64,000 nt of DNA from an uncultured bacterium (GTDB lineage Bacteria; Verrucomicrobiota; Kiritimatiellia; RFP12; CAIWXQ01). The notes under the pieces were generated by a model, which worked only from the letters and a program-made list of their open reading frames with translations, made no database searches and was not told the DNA's origin. The position numbers and the translations under genes are program-made. The DNA is taken from positions 1-64,000 of the forward strand of contig CAIWXQ010000041.1 of NCBI GenBank assembly GCA_903916675.1, given 5' to 3'. Shown one piece after another: positions 50,709-59,798 of the stretch; position 1 is the first letter of the stretch; every line of letters begins with the position of its first letter.

Positions 50709-52619
50709 TCAAGGAACGATCAGCACCTTGCGCGGTTCATTCTCAAGAACGACTTCTTTCTCTCTTGGAGATCCGCCCGGAAATTGCCATTTCAGCACAA
50801 CCGGACCGGCTTCGGCTTGCGCGACAAACGCATCCGCGACGCCGGGCAGTACATTCCACGCGCCAAGACAACGCCCTTTCTTTGTGTACCCGATAACCGA
50901 AACAGGCCCTTGGAAGCTGTTTCGTGCCGGCAGGATGCCGCGAACAGACCGTCCGGTGGCCTCACCGGCATCCACGGTAATCATCCAGATGGAGCCGTCG
51001 GCAAGAACAAGCGCGTTTTCCATTGTTCCGTCGCCATCAAAATCTGCCCAGCAGGCCGCTGCCGCCCCGTTCGCCGCTGCTGGAAGCGTTCCGCTCACCA
51101 CAAGATTCAATGACATGGCCACGCCGAAACTGCAGAATCCGCGATTGAAGAACAGCCGGGGCATGCCGCTGGAATAAATAAGGCTGATATCCTGTCGGCC
51201 GTCATGATTGAAATCCACTGTCGACCCGCCGGAAATATCATCGCTGCCCAGGCCGGAAGCTTCACCCGTATGCGATCTGACGTCAACAAACTGAAACTTG
51301 CCGCGATTTCTCCATAATCGGAACGTGTCGCCAATCGTTACCACGTCGAGCAGACCATCCGCATCAAAATCGCCAAGGAACGCGACGGCCTTGGCGGATC
51401 CTGCGGCAATGGGGCAGCTGACGCCCGGCTCGAACTGTCCGCCACCTTTCCCCTGATACCGGATGCTGCCTCTCTCAAAAAGCTGGATAATATCCGGATG
51501 GGAGTCTCCATCAAAGTCCGCCACCAGGCAGCGCCCCGGAATTCCCAATTCACGGAGCAGAGACCGGTCAAAAGTCAGTTGCCTCGGCGCAGCTGCAGTA
51601 GACGCCGGCTCCCAGAATACGAGCCCGTTGGTGGTGGCGATTACCAGCGCAGCTCTCCCGGCCACGCCGCAATCGACAGTCTCGAGATTCAGGCAATCCT
51701 TGATGCGATCGCCGCCGAGAGCTGCGAATTTCTGAAAGGTTCCGTCTGCTCCCTGGGCATAAATCGTTACTGACGTGCCGTTCCAACTTGCCAGATCCAT
51801 CCAGCCGTTACCCGTGAAGGCGCCCCAGGCTGCGCAGGTGGATTTCGAAGCCAGTTTGTGTTTTGCCGTCGAATCAACGAGAGCTTTCCTGTCAATTGCG
51901 TATGCAAGAAGGGCATCTCCTGCGTCGCTTGCGATGAAAAGAGCCGGTTCGCCCTCAGGCGTGATGCAAACGGGAATGGCCGCGCGAACCGTTCCCTCGA
52001 CTCTTCCGCACTGCACGGCACGTGCCCACGCGACACCGTCTTTGACAGGGATCTCCGCGTCAGGATCGGAGATGACGTAATTAATGGCCTTGATGAGCAT
52101 ATCCGTGCCGCCGTTCCACGTCGGGATCATCTTCTCGCCGCAAATGTCATTGAAATCCCAACGTCCCTCCTTCCTGCTGAGAAACGAAAGCCAGGATCCG
52201 TTGACATGCAGATACGCGCTCCGGATGGCGCCCTGCGTCGCCCCCTGTTCGTTCGAGGCTGTGCGCTCAGCCCCGGGAGCAGATCCGTCTTCGTTGAATT
52301 CGCCGACAAAAAGGATCACCGAATTGCTAGTCGATCCGTTCAGCACTGCATTCCGGACGGTTTCGAGCTTGTCCTTCATCGCCGTGGCATTGAAATCAAA
52401 TGTCAGCGTCGTGGCATCTGTCTTCCCCTTGATGACGCGTTTGACCGTTGCCGTCGCCCGGCCGTCCTTCGCCGCCCCCAAATCCAGCTCAAGGATCAGC
52501 GCGGATTGCGCGGCCAGATGCACTGGCGTGAAATTGGGATTGATCAACGCATGCGCGACGCTGCATGCGAATGCCAGCATCATGGCGGCCAGGATTGCGG
52601 CGCGACTGCGTGTCTTCAT
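50709..52619 (-). CDS. exported FG-GAP/VCBS-repeat beta-propeller protein
   Basis: A 636-aa protein with a signal peptide (AAILAAMMLAFACSVAHA). After an N-terminal domain (about 20-190) come at least four FG-GAP-type blades with calcium loops: ADFDGDSHPDI, GDFDADGLLDV, VDFNHDGRQDI and ADFDGDGTMEN. Such propellers bind ligands or sugars outside the cell. The start at 52619 begins the signal peptide. It lies 100 bp behind a larger exported protein on the same strand, probably one operon. Confidence 0.8.
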   Translation of the reverse strand: MKTRSRAAILAAMMLAFACSVAHALINPNFTPVHLAAQSALILELDLGAAKDGRATATVKRVIKGKTDATTLTFDFNATAMKDKLETVRNAVLNGSTSNSVILFVGEFNEDGSAPGAERTASNEQGATQGAIRSAYLHVNGSWLSFLSRKEGRWDFNDICGEKMIPTWNGGTDMLIKAINYVISDPDAEIPVKDGVAWARAVQCGRVEGTVRAAIPVCITPEGEPALFIASDAGDALLAYAIDRKALVDSTAKHKLASKSTCAAWGAFTGNGWMDLASWNGTSVTIYAQGADGTFQKFAALGGDRIKDCLNLETVDCGVAGRAALVIATTNGLVFWEPASTAAAPRQLTFDRSLLRELGIPGRCLVADFDGDSHPDIIQLFERGSIRYQGKGGGQFEPGVSCPIAAGSAKAVAFLGDFDADGLLDVVTIGDTFRLWRNRGKFQFVDVRSHTGEASGLGSDDISGGSTVDFNHDGRQDISLIYSSGMPRLFFNRGFCSFGVAMSLNLVVSGTLPAAANGAAAACWADFDGDGTMENALVLADGSIWMITVDAGEATGRSVRGILPARNSFQGPVSVIGYTKKGRCLGAWNVLPGVADAFVAQAEAGPVVLKWQFPGGSPREKEVVLENEPRKVLIVP

Positions 52620-52719
52620 GGATGCACCAGATTCTTTCCTTTTCCGCACGGTAAAAGACGTGGCGCCCGTCGCGACACAGGGGAATACCTGCCCGGGTCG
52701 GAAGCAGGCCGGGATTCAC

Positions 52720-55491
52720 TCATCGGCCGGGTTCTGCCTTGAGCGGAGCGGCGGGCGCAACCGTCCGCTTACCCACGATCTTTGCCACTGCAGCCGCCAT
52801 GTCATAGAGCTTCTTTGATTCATCTTCCCAGTAGCTTGGCATGATCATGTCCGGGATGGCGGTCTGATTCTGAACCAGTCCGCACGTCCAGAACTCCGAG
52901 ACGTACCGCAAGGAGCGTGTGCGGTTGTCGCACAGCAGCTTTGCCTGCCTGGCCAGATCACCGCTGATTTTGTTGTCAAGCAGGGCATTCTGCACGAAGA
53001 TCCGCGCTTCCGCTTCCTGGAGAGCTTCGCGCATCATTTCATAGCGGGCGGTGGTGCCGGCGCCATCCTTGCAGGGCCAGAGGACGTACTGGACCACGGC
53101 GTTAAAACTCAATGTACCCCAGCCGCCATACTGGTAACCGTCGCCGAATCGACCGAGAATGGTCTTCGTTTCCTGTCCGTTCTTGATCACCGGCCAGAAA
53201 TCGGCGCCGAACGGACCAAATCCGCGCAAGCCCATATACCGGTCGTACCCGTCTTCTCCGGCTATGTTTCCACGTGTCAGATTGACCGGTTTTCGCCTGC
53301 CGGACAGCAAAACGGCTTCTGCGCAGAGGCGGCTTTCGGGCATGAATGCGTCCTGCCCCAATCGCGTCCCGGCATAATCGTTATTACCCGTTCGTGGGTA
53401 AGTAATCATGATGTCGGGGTTCTTCCATCCGTAGATTGGCTTATCGGCATCCACATCCCAGAATACGCTGATAACTCCGCCCACCAGTGCGGCCCGCCCC
53501 CACTTGGGCGAATTTGCCGCGCGGTCCTGATCGCCGAACCAGTAGTGCGAAATACGCACCCATTTCACGTCCGGGCCGGCAGCCGTCTGCACGTCTTTCC
53601 ATGCCTTGGGGTTGTCGTTCATGACGCCGCTGGATCCGCCGTGGGTGTGAAATCCCACCATCATTGATTTTTCCAGGCCGCGCTTGGCGAGAATCTCTCG
53701 CATTCCCGCGAAGACCGGCTTCATGAACGCCACGCACTCCGGCGTGCCCCAGGGTGGTGCCTTGCCTTCGGTACAAGTGCCGGTCTTGGGGTCCAATGCC
53801 GTATACAGGAATTGTTTCCCGTGTTCCGGGCCGGTCTCCAGTATCTGCAGGCACACCACGGGAATCTTGCCAAAGCGCTTGATGGCCGTGTCCAGGTATT
53901 TCTCGGCAATCGAGAAATCGTACTTGTAGCTCCCGTCGGTTTGCTTGACCCAGCGCACCATTCCCTGCTCCACGCCGAAATGGGTTTTCGCGATCAGGGG
54001 AATGTTGATCTCCTTGTTGCCAAGCTCGCCCATCAACTGGAAGGATTTGTCGATCAGTTTCCAGTGCTCGTCCGACCACATCTTGACGTTATATTGCAGG
54101 GCAACTGACTCCGGCGACTGGATCAGCGCAACATGCGTGATGAAATCCTTCGGATCGGGAAGAATCCAGTCGGCGACATACAGCTGAATCGGCACGTCAG
54201 TGGGCTTCAGCCCTTCAGCCTGCACCGTCAGCTTGCCTGCATAGTTGCCGGGCTTCGCATCAGGTGGGACTTTCACGATCACCCAAATGGGAACACCGGC
54301 GAAATTCTGGCCACCCTCGGCCAGGAGAGGGACTCCGGCGGGGGGGGTTGAATCCAGCGGGTCGTATCTCACCCAGCGCCCGATGGCGTCCGGAACCCAT
54401 CCGTTCCACAGCTTGAGACAATACTTGATCTGGATACTGGCGGCCGGAATCACGCCGCCGGGACCTTTCAGGTCGGAAACGACGGCCTGGATGCCTTTGA
54501 TGGCTTCTGTCGAACTCAGAACCGCCTCACCACAATAACACCCGTTGGCCGCACCCCTCAGCCTGATCGGATAGATGGGCTCATTCGGATCCCCGTACTG
54601 GGTGTAATTATAGTCGAGCAGTGCGGGCTGGGTCCATACCTGGGGCCCCTTGGGCCTCTGGATGTTGGCAACAGCTCCATTGCCCGTCAGCTTTACTTCA
54701 TCGATCGAACAGCGGTTCCACCAGAACTGCATCCGCATCCCGAAATCATGAACCGGGCTACCTTTCGTTTTCGTGCTGGTGAACATCAGTGCGTTGGCAG
54801 GCGCCCGATGCGCTTCAATGGCCAGAACGTTCACGCCCTTGTTCAGCATCTTCGCCGGGATCGTGATGCTGGACTTGCGAAAGCGATCCTTGCCTGCGCC
54901 GTTGCTCTTGAGCAGTTGAGGTTCGTCAAACACCTTGCCGGATAATTGAGTCTGAAGGAGCAGCGCACCGTCTGCTGCGTAGCACTCCTTCGTGTATTCC
55001 TCCGCGAGTGTATCGTTCTTGATCTCACCCTTCGGCATGCTGCAGCGTCCGGCCTCCACGCCGTTCACATACACAACGACGCCGCCCTGATAGATGAGCG
55101 AAAGATTCAGGTCAGATGGCGCCTTCACCTCGAATTTCCCGCGAATGCACTGCAGGGCCAGGCTTCGATATTGCGTTCGCATGGATTGGTTTCTGTGGAG
55201 CCATCGCGAATCGTCAAAATCCGTCTTCTGCCAGCCTGCCGGGGGAAGATCGGAAGATAAGACATTCTTTGTAACGGCCAGCTTCGTGGCATCCTTGGCG
55301 CCTGTGCGCGGGTTGAGAGGGTCCACCTGCACCAGTTCTCCCGAGTCAGCTTTGACGATATCGGTTTGCCAGGTCTCGAAGTAGCGCCACATGCTCCCGG
55401 AGGTGTCGAGAATCACGTTTGCCTCTGCCGCCTGCGCAGAGGGGAGACCAATCATGCTGAGGAGCACGAGGCAGGCAATCAGGTGTCTCAT
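52720..55491 (-). CDS. large exported protein with GH2-like sugar-binding and glycosidase-like domains
   Basis: A 923-aa protein with signal peptide (LIACLVLLSMIGLPSAQA). Residues 84-250 resemble a glycoside-hydrolase-type beta-sandwich (PAGWQKTDFDDSRW, VVVYVNGVEAG). A long C-terminal part (about 430-900) looks like a DUF4091/DUF6067-like TIM barrel common in Lentisphaerota and Planctomycetes. Near the N-terminus DTSGSM looks like a von Willebrand A MIDAS, but no vWA fold follows. The substrate, presumably a polysaccharide, is not readable, and the domain names are from memory of pattern. Confidence 0.6.
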   Translation of the reverse strand: MRHLIACLVLLSMIGLPSAQAAEANVILDTSGSMWRYFETWQTDIVKADSGELVQVDPLNPRTGAKDATKLAVTKNVLSSDLPPAGWQKTDFDDSRWLHRNQSMRTQYRSLALQCIRGKFEVKAPSDLNLSLIYQGGVVVYVNGVEAGRCSMPKGEIKNDTLAEEYTKECYAADGALLLQTQLSGKVFDEPQLLKSNGAGKDRFRKSSITIPAKMLNKGVNVLAIEAHRAPANALMFTSTKTKGSPVHDFGMRMQFWWNRCSIDEVKLTGNGAVANIQRPKGPQVWTQPALLDYNYTQYGDPNEPIYPIRLRGAANGCYCGEAVLSSTEAIKGIQAVVSDLKGPGGVIPAASIQIKYCLKLWNGWVPDAIGRWVRYDPLDSTPPAGVPLLAEGGQNFAGVPIWVIVKVPPDAKPGNYAGKLTVQAEGLKPTDVPIQLYVADWILPDPKDFITHVALIQSPESVALQYNVKMWSDEHWKLIDKSFQLMGELGNKEINIPLIAKTHFGVEQGMVRWVKQTDGSYKYDFSIAEKYLDTAIKRFGKIPVVCLQILETGPEHGKQFLYTALDPKTGTCTEGKAPPWGTPECVAFMKPVFAGMREILAKRGLEKSMMVGFHTHGGSSGVMNDNPKAWKDVQTAAGPDVKWVRISHYWFGDQDRAANSPKWGRAALVGGVISVFWDVDADKPIYGWKNPDIMITYPRTGNNDYAGTRLGQDAFMPESRLCAEAVLLSGRRKPVNLTRGNIAGEDGYDRYMGLRGFGPFGADFWPVIKNGQETKTILGRFGDGYQYGGWGTLSFNAVVQYVLWPCKDGAGTTARYEMMREALQEAEARIFVQNALLDNKISGDLARQAKLLCDNRTRSLRYVSEFWTCGLVQNQTAIPDMIMPSYWEDESKKLYDMAAAVAKIVGKRTVAPAAPLKAEPGR

Positions 55492-55781
55492 GGTTTGGGC
55501 ATCCTTTCGCCAGGCCGCAAGTTCCCTTGATTCGACAGGAACGAATTGATTACGCCTGTTATGTTGGCAACTTTACCGGAATCGTGGGCTGTGTGACGAG
55601 GCAGGAATTGTCCATGGGCAGGTCACAGGGCCTTCCCAAACCCGCCGATCCGGCCGTAGCCAGCTCCATCCGTGCTGCATACTTGCGGATATCAGGTTAC
55701 CAGATGCGCTGTATGGCCGATGCTTGGTGAATTTTGCACTGGCGCAGGTTATTGAATGAGTATAAATTACATTTAAATCTG

Positions 55782-55807
55782 GGTTTTGTTGTGTTTACAC
55801 AAAAACC
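55782..55807. promoter_or_regulatory. inverted repeat before the lipoprotein gene
   Basis: GGTTT..TTGTG and CACAA..AAACC face each other around TTTA, 29 bp before the start at 55836, inside an AT-rich stretch suited to a promoter. The rest of 55492-55781 shows no gene. It could be an operator or a 5' UTR hairpin. Confidence 0.35.
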
Positions 55808-55835
55808 GGAATAACCAAACGAAAGGAAGATCGGA

Positions 55836-56636
55836 ATGAAGCACCTGGTGACATCCCTCGTCGTTCTGGCGCTGGTTGCATGCGCCTGCACACCCCAATC
55901 AGCCCCTGCACCGACGGCGCCCGCAGCCAAGCCGGCACCTGCCGCCCCTGTGGTCGCAAAACCTGCCGTCCCTGCTGTGGCAAAACCCGCCGCACCGGCT
56001 CCGGCATCGGTTCCTGCCGCCCCTGTGGCAAAACCCGCTGCACCGGTTCCAGCTCCTGTTGCCTCTGTGGCAAAAGCCGCCGCAATGGGCGACTGGAAAG
56101 TGGCCTACACCGCCGACCTGAAGGATCCCAAGACAGCCGAGCAGTTCGCCAAGGTGGGGTGCACGGTCACGGTTGCGGATGGTGTCATGACATTCAAATC
56201 GACAGACGAGGGCGAAGCCATCGCCTTTCTCAAAACGCAGAAGTTTCCGGGCGACGTCAGGGTCGAGTTGGTCGCGTCGTTGAGCGGCGAGAAGCTCAGC
56301 GACTTGAGCCTGATCCTGAACGGCAACGAGCAGAGTGGACGCGATAGTGGTTATCTGCTGCAGGTGGGTGCTAAGGGAAACAAGATGGGCCGGCTGCAAC
56401 GCCAGGGGACTGTGGCGGAAGAGTCCATTAATGGCAAGGGGGTTGTCTCTGCGGGCAAGAAGCACACCGTGGTTGCCGAAAAGAACGCCGGCACAATCAG
56501 CCTTACCCTGGATGGCAAGGAGATCTTCTCAGTCAAGGATAACAGCCCGATCAAGGGCGACGCCAATGCCCTCGTGGCGCTCTACACTTGGAGGAGCACC
56601 ATGAAGGTCGAGAAGTTTGTCATTTCGACAAAGTAA
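55836..56636 (+). CDS. lipoprotein with Ala/Pro linker and beta-sandwich domain
   Basis: A 266-aa lipoprotein. Lipobox LVAC follows a hydrophobic signal (TSLVVLALVACAC). Residues about 22-82 are an Ala/Pro/Val/Lys linker built from tandem VAKPA(A/V)P units. The C-terminal domain (about 85-266) resembles the 3-keto-disaccharide hydrolase/LamG-like jelly roll (WKVAYTADLKDP, LTLDGKEIFSV). AAAGGAAG precedes the start and a strong terminator follows. Anchored in the outer or inner membrane with an extended stalk; ligand unknown. Confidence 0.75.
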   Translation: MKHLVTSLVVLALVACACTPQSAPAPTAPAAKPAPAAPVVAKPAVPAVAKPAAPAPASVPAAPVAKPAAPVPAPVASVAKAAAMGDWKVAYTADLKDPKTAEQFAKVGCTVTVADGVMTFKSTDEGEAIAFLKTQKFPGDVRVELVASLSGEKLSDLSLILNGNEQSGRDSGYLLQVGAKGNKMGRLQRQGTVAEESINGKGVVSAGKKHTVVAEKNAGTISLTLDGKEIFSVKDNSPIKGDANALVALYTWRSTMKVEKFVISTK

Positions 56637-56654
56637 CCTGCGGGCTTCATCTGC

Positions 56655-56692
56655 ACGCCGGCCTGCGCACCTGCGCAGGGCCGGCGTTTTTC
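56655..56692 (+). terminator. rho-independent terminator after the lipoprotein gene
   Basis: ACGCCGGCC (56655-56663) pairs with GGCCGGCGT (56679-56687), followed by TTTTTCG. Confidence 0.85.
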
Positions 56693-56930
56693 GTATGCGG
56701 GGTGTAGACGGCGTGGCGCTACTGGACAACGAACCGCACCGGCTTGTTTTCCTCCACCGTGACTTCATGCGATGCGCAGGGACGGGCGCCACGTGAACGC
56801 TACTCGGCTGGCCCCTGCTTTCCAACAAAAGCTTCTGAAAATCAGGGAATCATGTTTCAGTCTTCCACGCATCGTTCACCTTTCCATCCAGTGGCGCAAT
56901 GGTGCGAACGGGGCGCCAACTGGCCCAGCA

Positions 56931-57117
56931 GGCCAGCTGCGTCCCGCGCCGCGCCCAGCATCTCGATTCTCTGCACGATAGCCCTTATGAGCGCATTGCG
57001 CGCCCCAAATGCCCTTTACGTCACAACACCTGCGTCCTACAATCCCGACATTCCAGCCGGGTTTGATCGGACCATTCAGCCTCTCACCCCGCTGGAAACG
57101 GGTTGGATGGCGACGCA
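56931..57117. repeat. dispersed repeat, copy A
   Basis: About 187 bp, clearly homologous to 61940-62145. Shared blocks include GCGCCCCAAATGCCCTTTACG-like sequence (20+ bases), CGTCCTACAATC.CGACAT and GGAAACGGGTTGGAT.G.GACGCA. It ends 27 bp before the lipoprotein start at 57145. A 127-codon frame over it (56744-57127) is not convincing. The rest of 56693-57144 holds no gene. Confidence 0.75.
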
Positions 57118-57144
57118 TAACCAATAAGTTAGTCCGGAAAACAG

Positions 57145-57837
57145 ATGAAAATAGCGCCTTCTTCTTGTCTGCTCTCGGTTGTGGCCGCAATTTGCCTCGC
57201 GGCTGGATGCGCGACACAACATGGCGGAAACACAAGAACATATGTGGCACATGCCATGATGATCGAGGGGCCAACCTCGGAATTTGAACGTATCGGGTGG
57301 AATGATGTGACAAATAATATGAAACCGAGTTTTACAGCGGCTATATCTGACTCTGTCTTCCAGTCGCTCAAGTTAAAGGTTGTGCATTTTCCTCTGCTGG
57401 CGCTCAGGCTTGGCCAGACAACAGATGCGAGCAACCAGCAGATCGTTCGATATGCGACATCCCTTGACACAAACGGCATGCCGGGTGTCTTCAAAGAACA
57501 AGGAGTGGGGCAGAAGATGCAAATTCGTCTCGTCGAGGCAACGGGCGCACGCGTCAGCGTGGACGCATGGCTCGAAAATGTGCGAGAACCGAAATGGCAA
57601 AACGTCACGGAAGGGATGAACGGCGCATCTGAATGTAAGATCCCATTCTTTGCTTCAAGGAGCTGGTTTTCCAAAATGGAATTCGCAGTCGATAGTTGGT
57701 GTGTCGTGGGCGGCAGAACAGACGACGCGAACATGACAGTTTTTGCCATCAAGATTAGCTACGACAATAACACCCAACCAAGCCGGGCACCACTACCTCG
57801 CACTCCGCAAACAGGGTGCTCAGAGGTTGCGCGCTGA
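57145..57837 (+). CDS. hypothetical lipoprotein
   Basis: A 230-aa protein with a lipobox (ICLAAGCATQ). The middle (MQIRLVEATGARVSVDAWLENV) recalls beta-strand patterns of secretin-associated domains, but I cannot assign a family. Codon use is less GC-rich than in the chemotaxis region. The last 20 codons are encoded by an attC-like palindrome, so the C-terminus may have been extended by read-through into a cassette end. It directly follows repeat copy A. Confidence 0.65.
   Translation: MKIAPSSCLLSVVAAICLAAGCATQHGGNTRTYVAHAMMIEGPTSEFERIGWNDVTNNMKPSFTAAISDSVFQSLKLKVVHFPLLALRLGQTTDASNQQIVRYATSLDTNGMPGVFKEQGVGQKMQIRLVEATGARVSVDAWLENVREPKWQNVTEGMNGASECKIPFFASRSWFSKMEFAVDSWCVVGGRTDDANMTVFAIKISYDNNTQPSRAPLPRTPQTGCSEVAR
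57772..57832 (+). mobile_element. attC-like site a
   Basis: R'' box ACCCAAC (RYYYAAC consensus) at 57772-57778 and R'-like GTTGCGC at 57826-57832. CAACC pairs with GGTTG, and an inner stem GGGCACC/GGTGCTC gives the two-part imperfect palindrome expected of an attC. The R' side departs from GTTRRRY. Confidence 0.45.
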
Positions 57838-57865
57838 CGCTGGGGCTGTCGTCACCATCCAGTCT

Positions 57866-58075
57866 TCACTTCCGCTTCCTCATCTTCGCCAAGCCAATCT
57901 CCAGATCGCTGTGGACCGCTGCTTTGATGATGCGGTAATCGCCGGGCGCGTTGTCCACGCCCTTGAGCGCCGGCTGGGAATAATCATTGACATAGAGACA
58001 GCGCAGCGGGCCCGCTTTTGAGGCGACCACGCTGTGTTCGTCCGCATATTCCGCCAACCGTTGTACTGGATTCAT
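57866..58075 (-). CDS. small hypothetical protein
   Basis: A 69-aa soluble product (begins MNPVQRLAEYADEHSVV) with no recognised family. No strong ribosome-binding site. The compositional balance looks protein-like; cassette genes of this size are often unknowns. Confidence 0.4.
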   Translation of the reverse strand: MNPVQRLAEYADEHSVVASKAGPLRCLYVNDYSQPALKGVDNAPGDYRIIKAAVHSDLEIGLAKMRKRK

Positions 58076-58242
58076 TTTGGTTCTCTCTGTTTCCCGTCAG
58101 TGGGGGGCATTATCCGATATTTTCCATTTGACCCGTTATCCTCGACCCTCGTGGGCTGTTCGTATTCGGCAGTAAGACATTTCCAGTTGTCGGACAACGC
58201 CGCAGGTCAAACGCGTGGCCAGGCATCGCCTGCACATGCCTA

Positions 58243-59275
58243 TCAAGAAGGGCGGTATTCAGAAAATGCCTCGTACATGGCGATGACGTTGTCCAGCGGG
58301 GTCTCTGGCATCACGATGTGGCTTGAGCCGCCGATATAGCCACCGTTGAACTTCCCGAACAGGGCGACACAGTTCATGTACCTCGCGCTTCACATCCTCC
58401 GGTGTGCCTCTTACCAGGGTTCCCTGTACGTCCACGCCGCCGTTGAAGCACACCTTGCCACCGAACTCCCGCGACAGCTGTCGCACGTCCATGGCCTGTG
58501 GTTGCACCGGGTTCAGGACGTTGAGCCCCATGTCGATCAGGTCGGGAAGAATCGTCGTGATATTCCCGCACAGATGCATCCAGACATGTGCGCCCCCGGA
58601 ACGCACACGTTCGAACATGCGCTGGTAGGAGGGCTTGTAGAAACGCCGCCAGTCGTCGGGGTTGATGAGCAGACTGCGCTGACACCCCCAGTCGTCGGAG
58701 AAAAACACGGCATCGACTCCGCGTTTGACCAACTGGTCGATGATCGCGAGATTGTATTCGACCACGCGGTCCCGCAGGCGGACGAAGTTTTCTTCATCCG
58801 TGTAGGGGTCCATCAGCATGTTGTCGAAGCCGCGGAGCATCCAGAGGCGTTCAAAGAGCGTAAACCAGACGACCGACTGTACGTACCGGTCGCCGCGCTC
58901 CCGCAGCCGTTCATCGGCCACGTCGAACCGGCCGGCGCGGTTGGGGTCAGGGAAGGCATATCCGTCCATCGCCTCATAGCCGCCCGCGAGCGGATGCGAC
59001 TCGGTCTTGTTTCCGTGCCCGTCATTCTCCCAGCCGGTGCCCCACTGGTCCTGCCAGCGATGCACGCCATCCCGGGTCCCGTGGTCCACTCGGAAATCCG
59101 TTGGCGCGACCCACTCCAGCATGTCGCTGGTGAAGCGCTCGGACAGCGCGCGGATGTGTTCGCGCTTGCGCTCGTCCTTGTCGTACAACGTGTCGAGATG
59201 CAGCCCGATTGCGCAGGGCAGATAGGCGGGTTTCTTGAACGCGATGGCCCGCTTGTAGTTTTCTTTTCCCGTCAT
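58243..59275 (-). pseudogene. uroporphyrinogen-decarboxylase-family (methyltransferase-type) gene with a frameshift
   Basis: The frame begins MTGKENYKRAIAFKKP and reads as a UroD-fold protein like corrinoid-dependent methyltransferases (VDAVFFSDDWGCQ, HLCGNITTILPDLIDMG, CFNGGVDVQGTLVRGTPEDV). After VKREVHEL the reading frame shifts: removing one base near 58369 (an extra A in plus-strand GGCGACACAG) restores ALFGKFNGGYIGGSSHIVMP and a natural end at 58243. Unshifted, a scrambled arginine-rich tail ends at 58259. This is either a recent mutation or a sequencing error. AGGAGGAG lies before the start, 20 nt downstream of attC-like site b. Confidence 0.85.
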
Positions 59276-59295
59276 GCGGATCTTCTCCTCCTGAT

Positions 59296-59338
59296 GCCGA
59301 ACGCTCCGGCCAGCCGCAACAGCAGCCGGTGGTCAGGC
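59296..59338 (-). mobile_element. attC-like site b
   Basis: On the minus strand the 43-nt site runs from R''-like GCCTGAC to R'-like GTTCGGC. The SnoaL gene stop codon TGA lies inside R''. Its first 26 bases match site e at 22 positions (GSCTRACCACCGGCTGC...). CCGGC and GCCGG form the inner stem. Confidence 0.55.
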
Positions 59339-59710
59339 CTTCCCTATAAATGGTGTTCCCTGATGGAATCGAAGTTGCCATCCGGAACGGGTGCGCGTCC
59401 AGATGGAACTTCTTCGGGCGTATTCCGTCACGCCATGATAGGTGACGGCACTATTGTACGTGACCTGTGCCACATCCGGGGTTAGCAGTCGCACGTTGAG
59501 ATTTGGGAGCGGCAACACAGCAGCGATCGGTTGCGGTTTGGCGTCAAGCGTGTCTTCCCGTTGATAGGAGCGTCCGGACCGTCCGAACTCGAAAAAGTCA
59601 TCGGCAAAGACCTCGTTCATTCGGTGTCGGTCGAACCGTGTTTCTTCACGCCAGAGTCCCTCTTCCAGTCGCTGAAGAAGCTCACGATCTTCTTTGCTTG
59701 GGGTTGTCAT
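59333..59710 (-). CDS. SnoaL/NTF2-like (DUF4440-type) protein
   Basis: A 125-aa cone-shaped NTF2-fold protein: helix EDRELLQRLEEGLWREETR, then FADDFFEFGRSGRSY, and closing strands VAQVTYNSAVTYHG, WQLRFHQGTP. The start at 59710 (MTTPSKEDREL) excludes an unlikely upstream extension. It sits between two attC-like sites in the same orientation, so it has the layout of a gene cassette. Ligand or activity unknown. Confidence 0.8.
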   Translation of the reverse strand: MTTPSKEDRELLQRLEEGLWREETRFDRHRMNEVFADDFFEFGRSGRSYQREDTLDAKPQPIAAVLPLPNLNVRLLTPDVAQVTYNSAVTYHGVTEYARRSSIWTRTRSGWQLRFHQGTPFIGKA

Positions 59711-59749
59711 GATGTTGCTTTCCTCACGTTCGTTTGGCCTGGCGTCAGC

Positions 59750-59798
59750 GCGCAACCGACGTTGCGCCAGCGGCTGCTGGTGCCGCGCAATGTTAGGC
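59750..59798 (-). mobile_element. attC-like site c
   Basis: On the minus strand R'' GCCTAAC (perfect consensus, containing the GNAT stop TAA) at 59798-59792, then a strong inner hairpin (TTGCG..CCAGC / GCTGG..CGCAA), ending R'-like GTTGCGC at 59756-59750. Confidence 0.55.

Noticed and set aside
52720-52790. C-terminal Pro/Ala sorting signal such as PEP-CTERM on the large exported protein
   Set aside because: The tail is short and charged (PLKAEPGR) and lacks a hydrophobic segment.
56744-57127. 127-codon ORF over repeat copy A
   Set aside because: No family and no ribosome-binding site; copy B does not preserve the frame.
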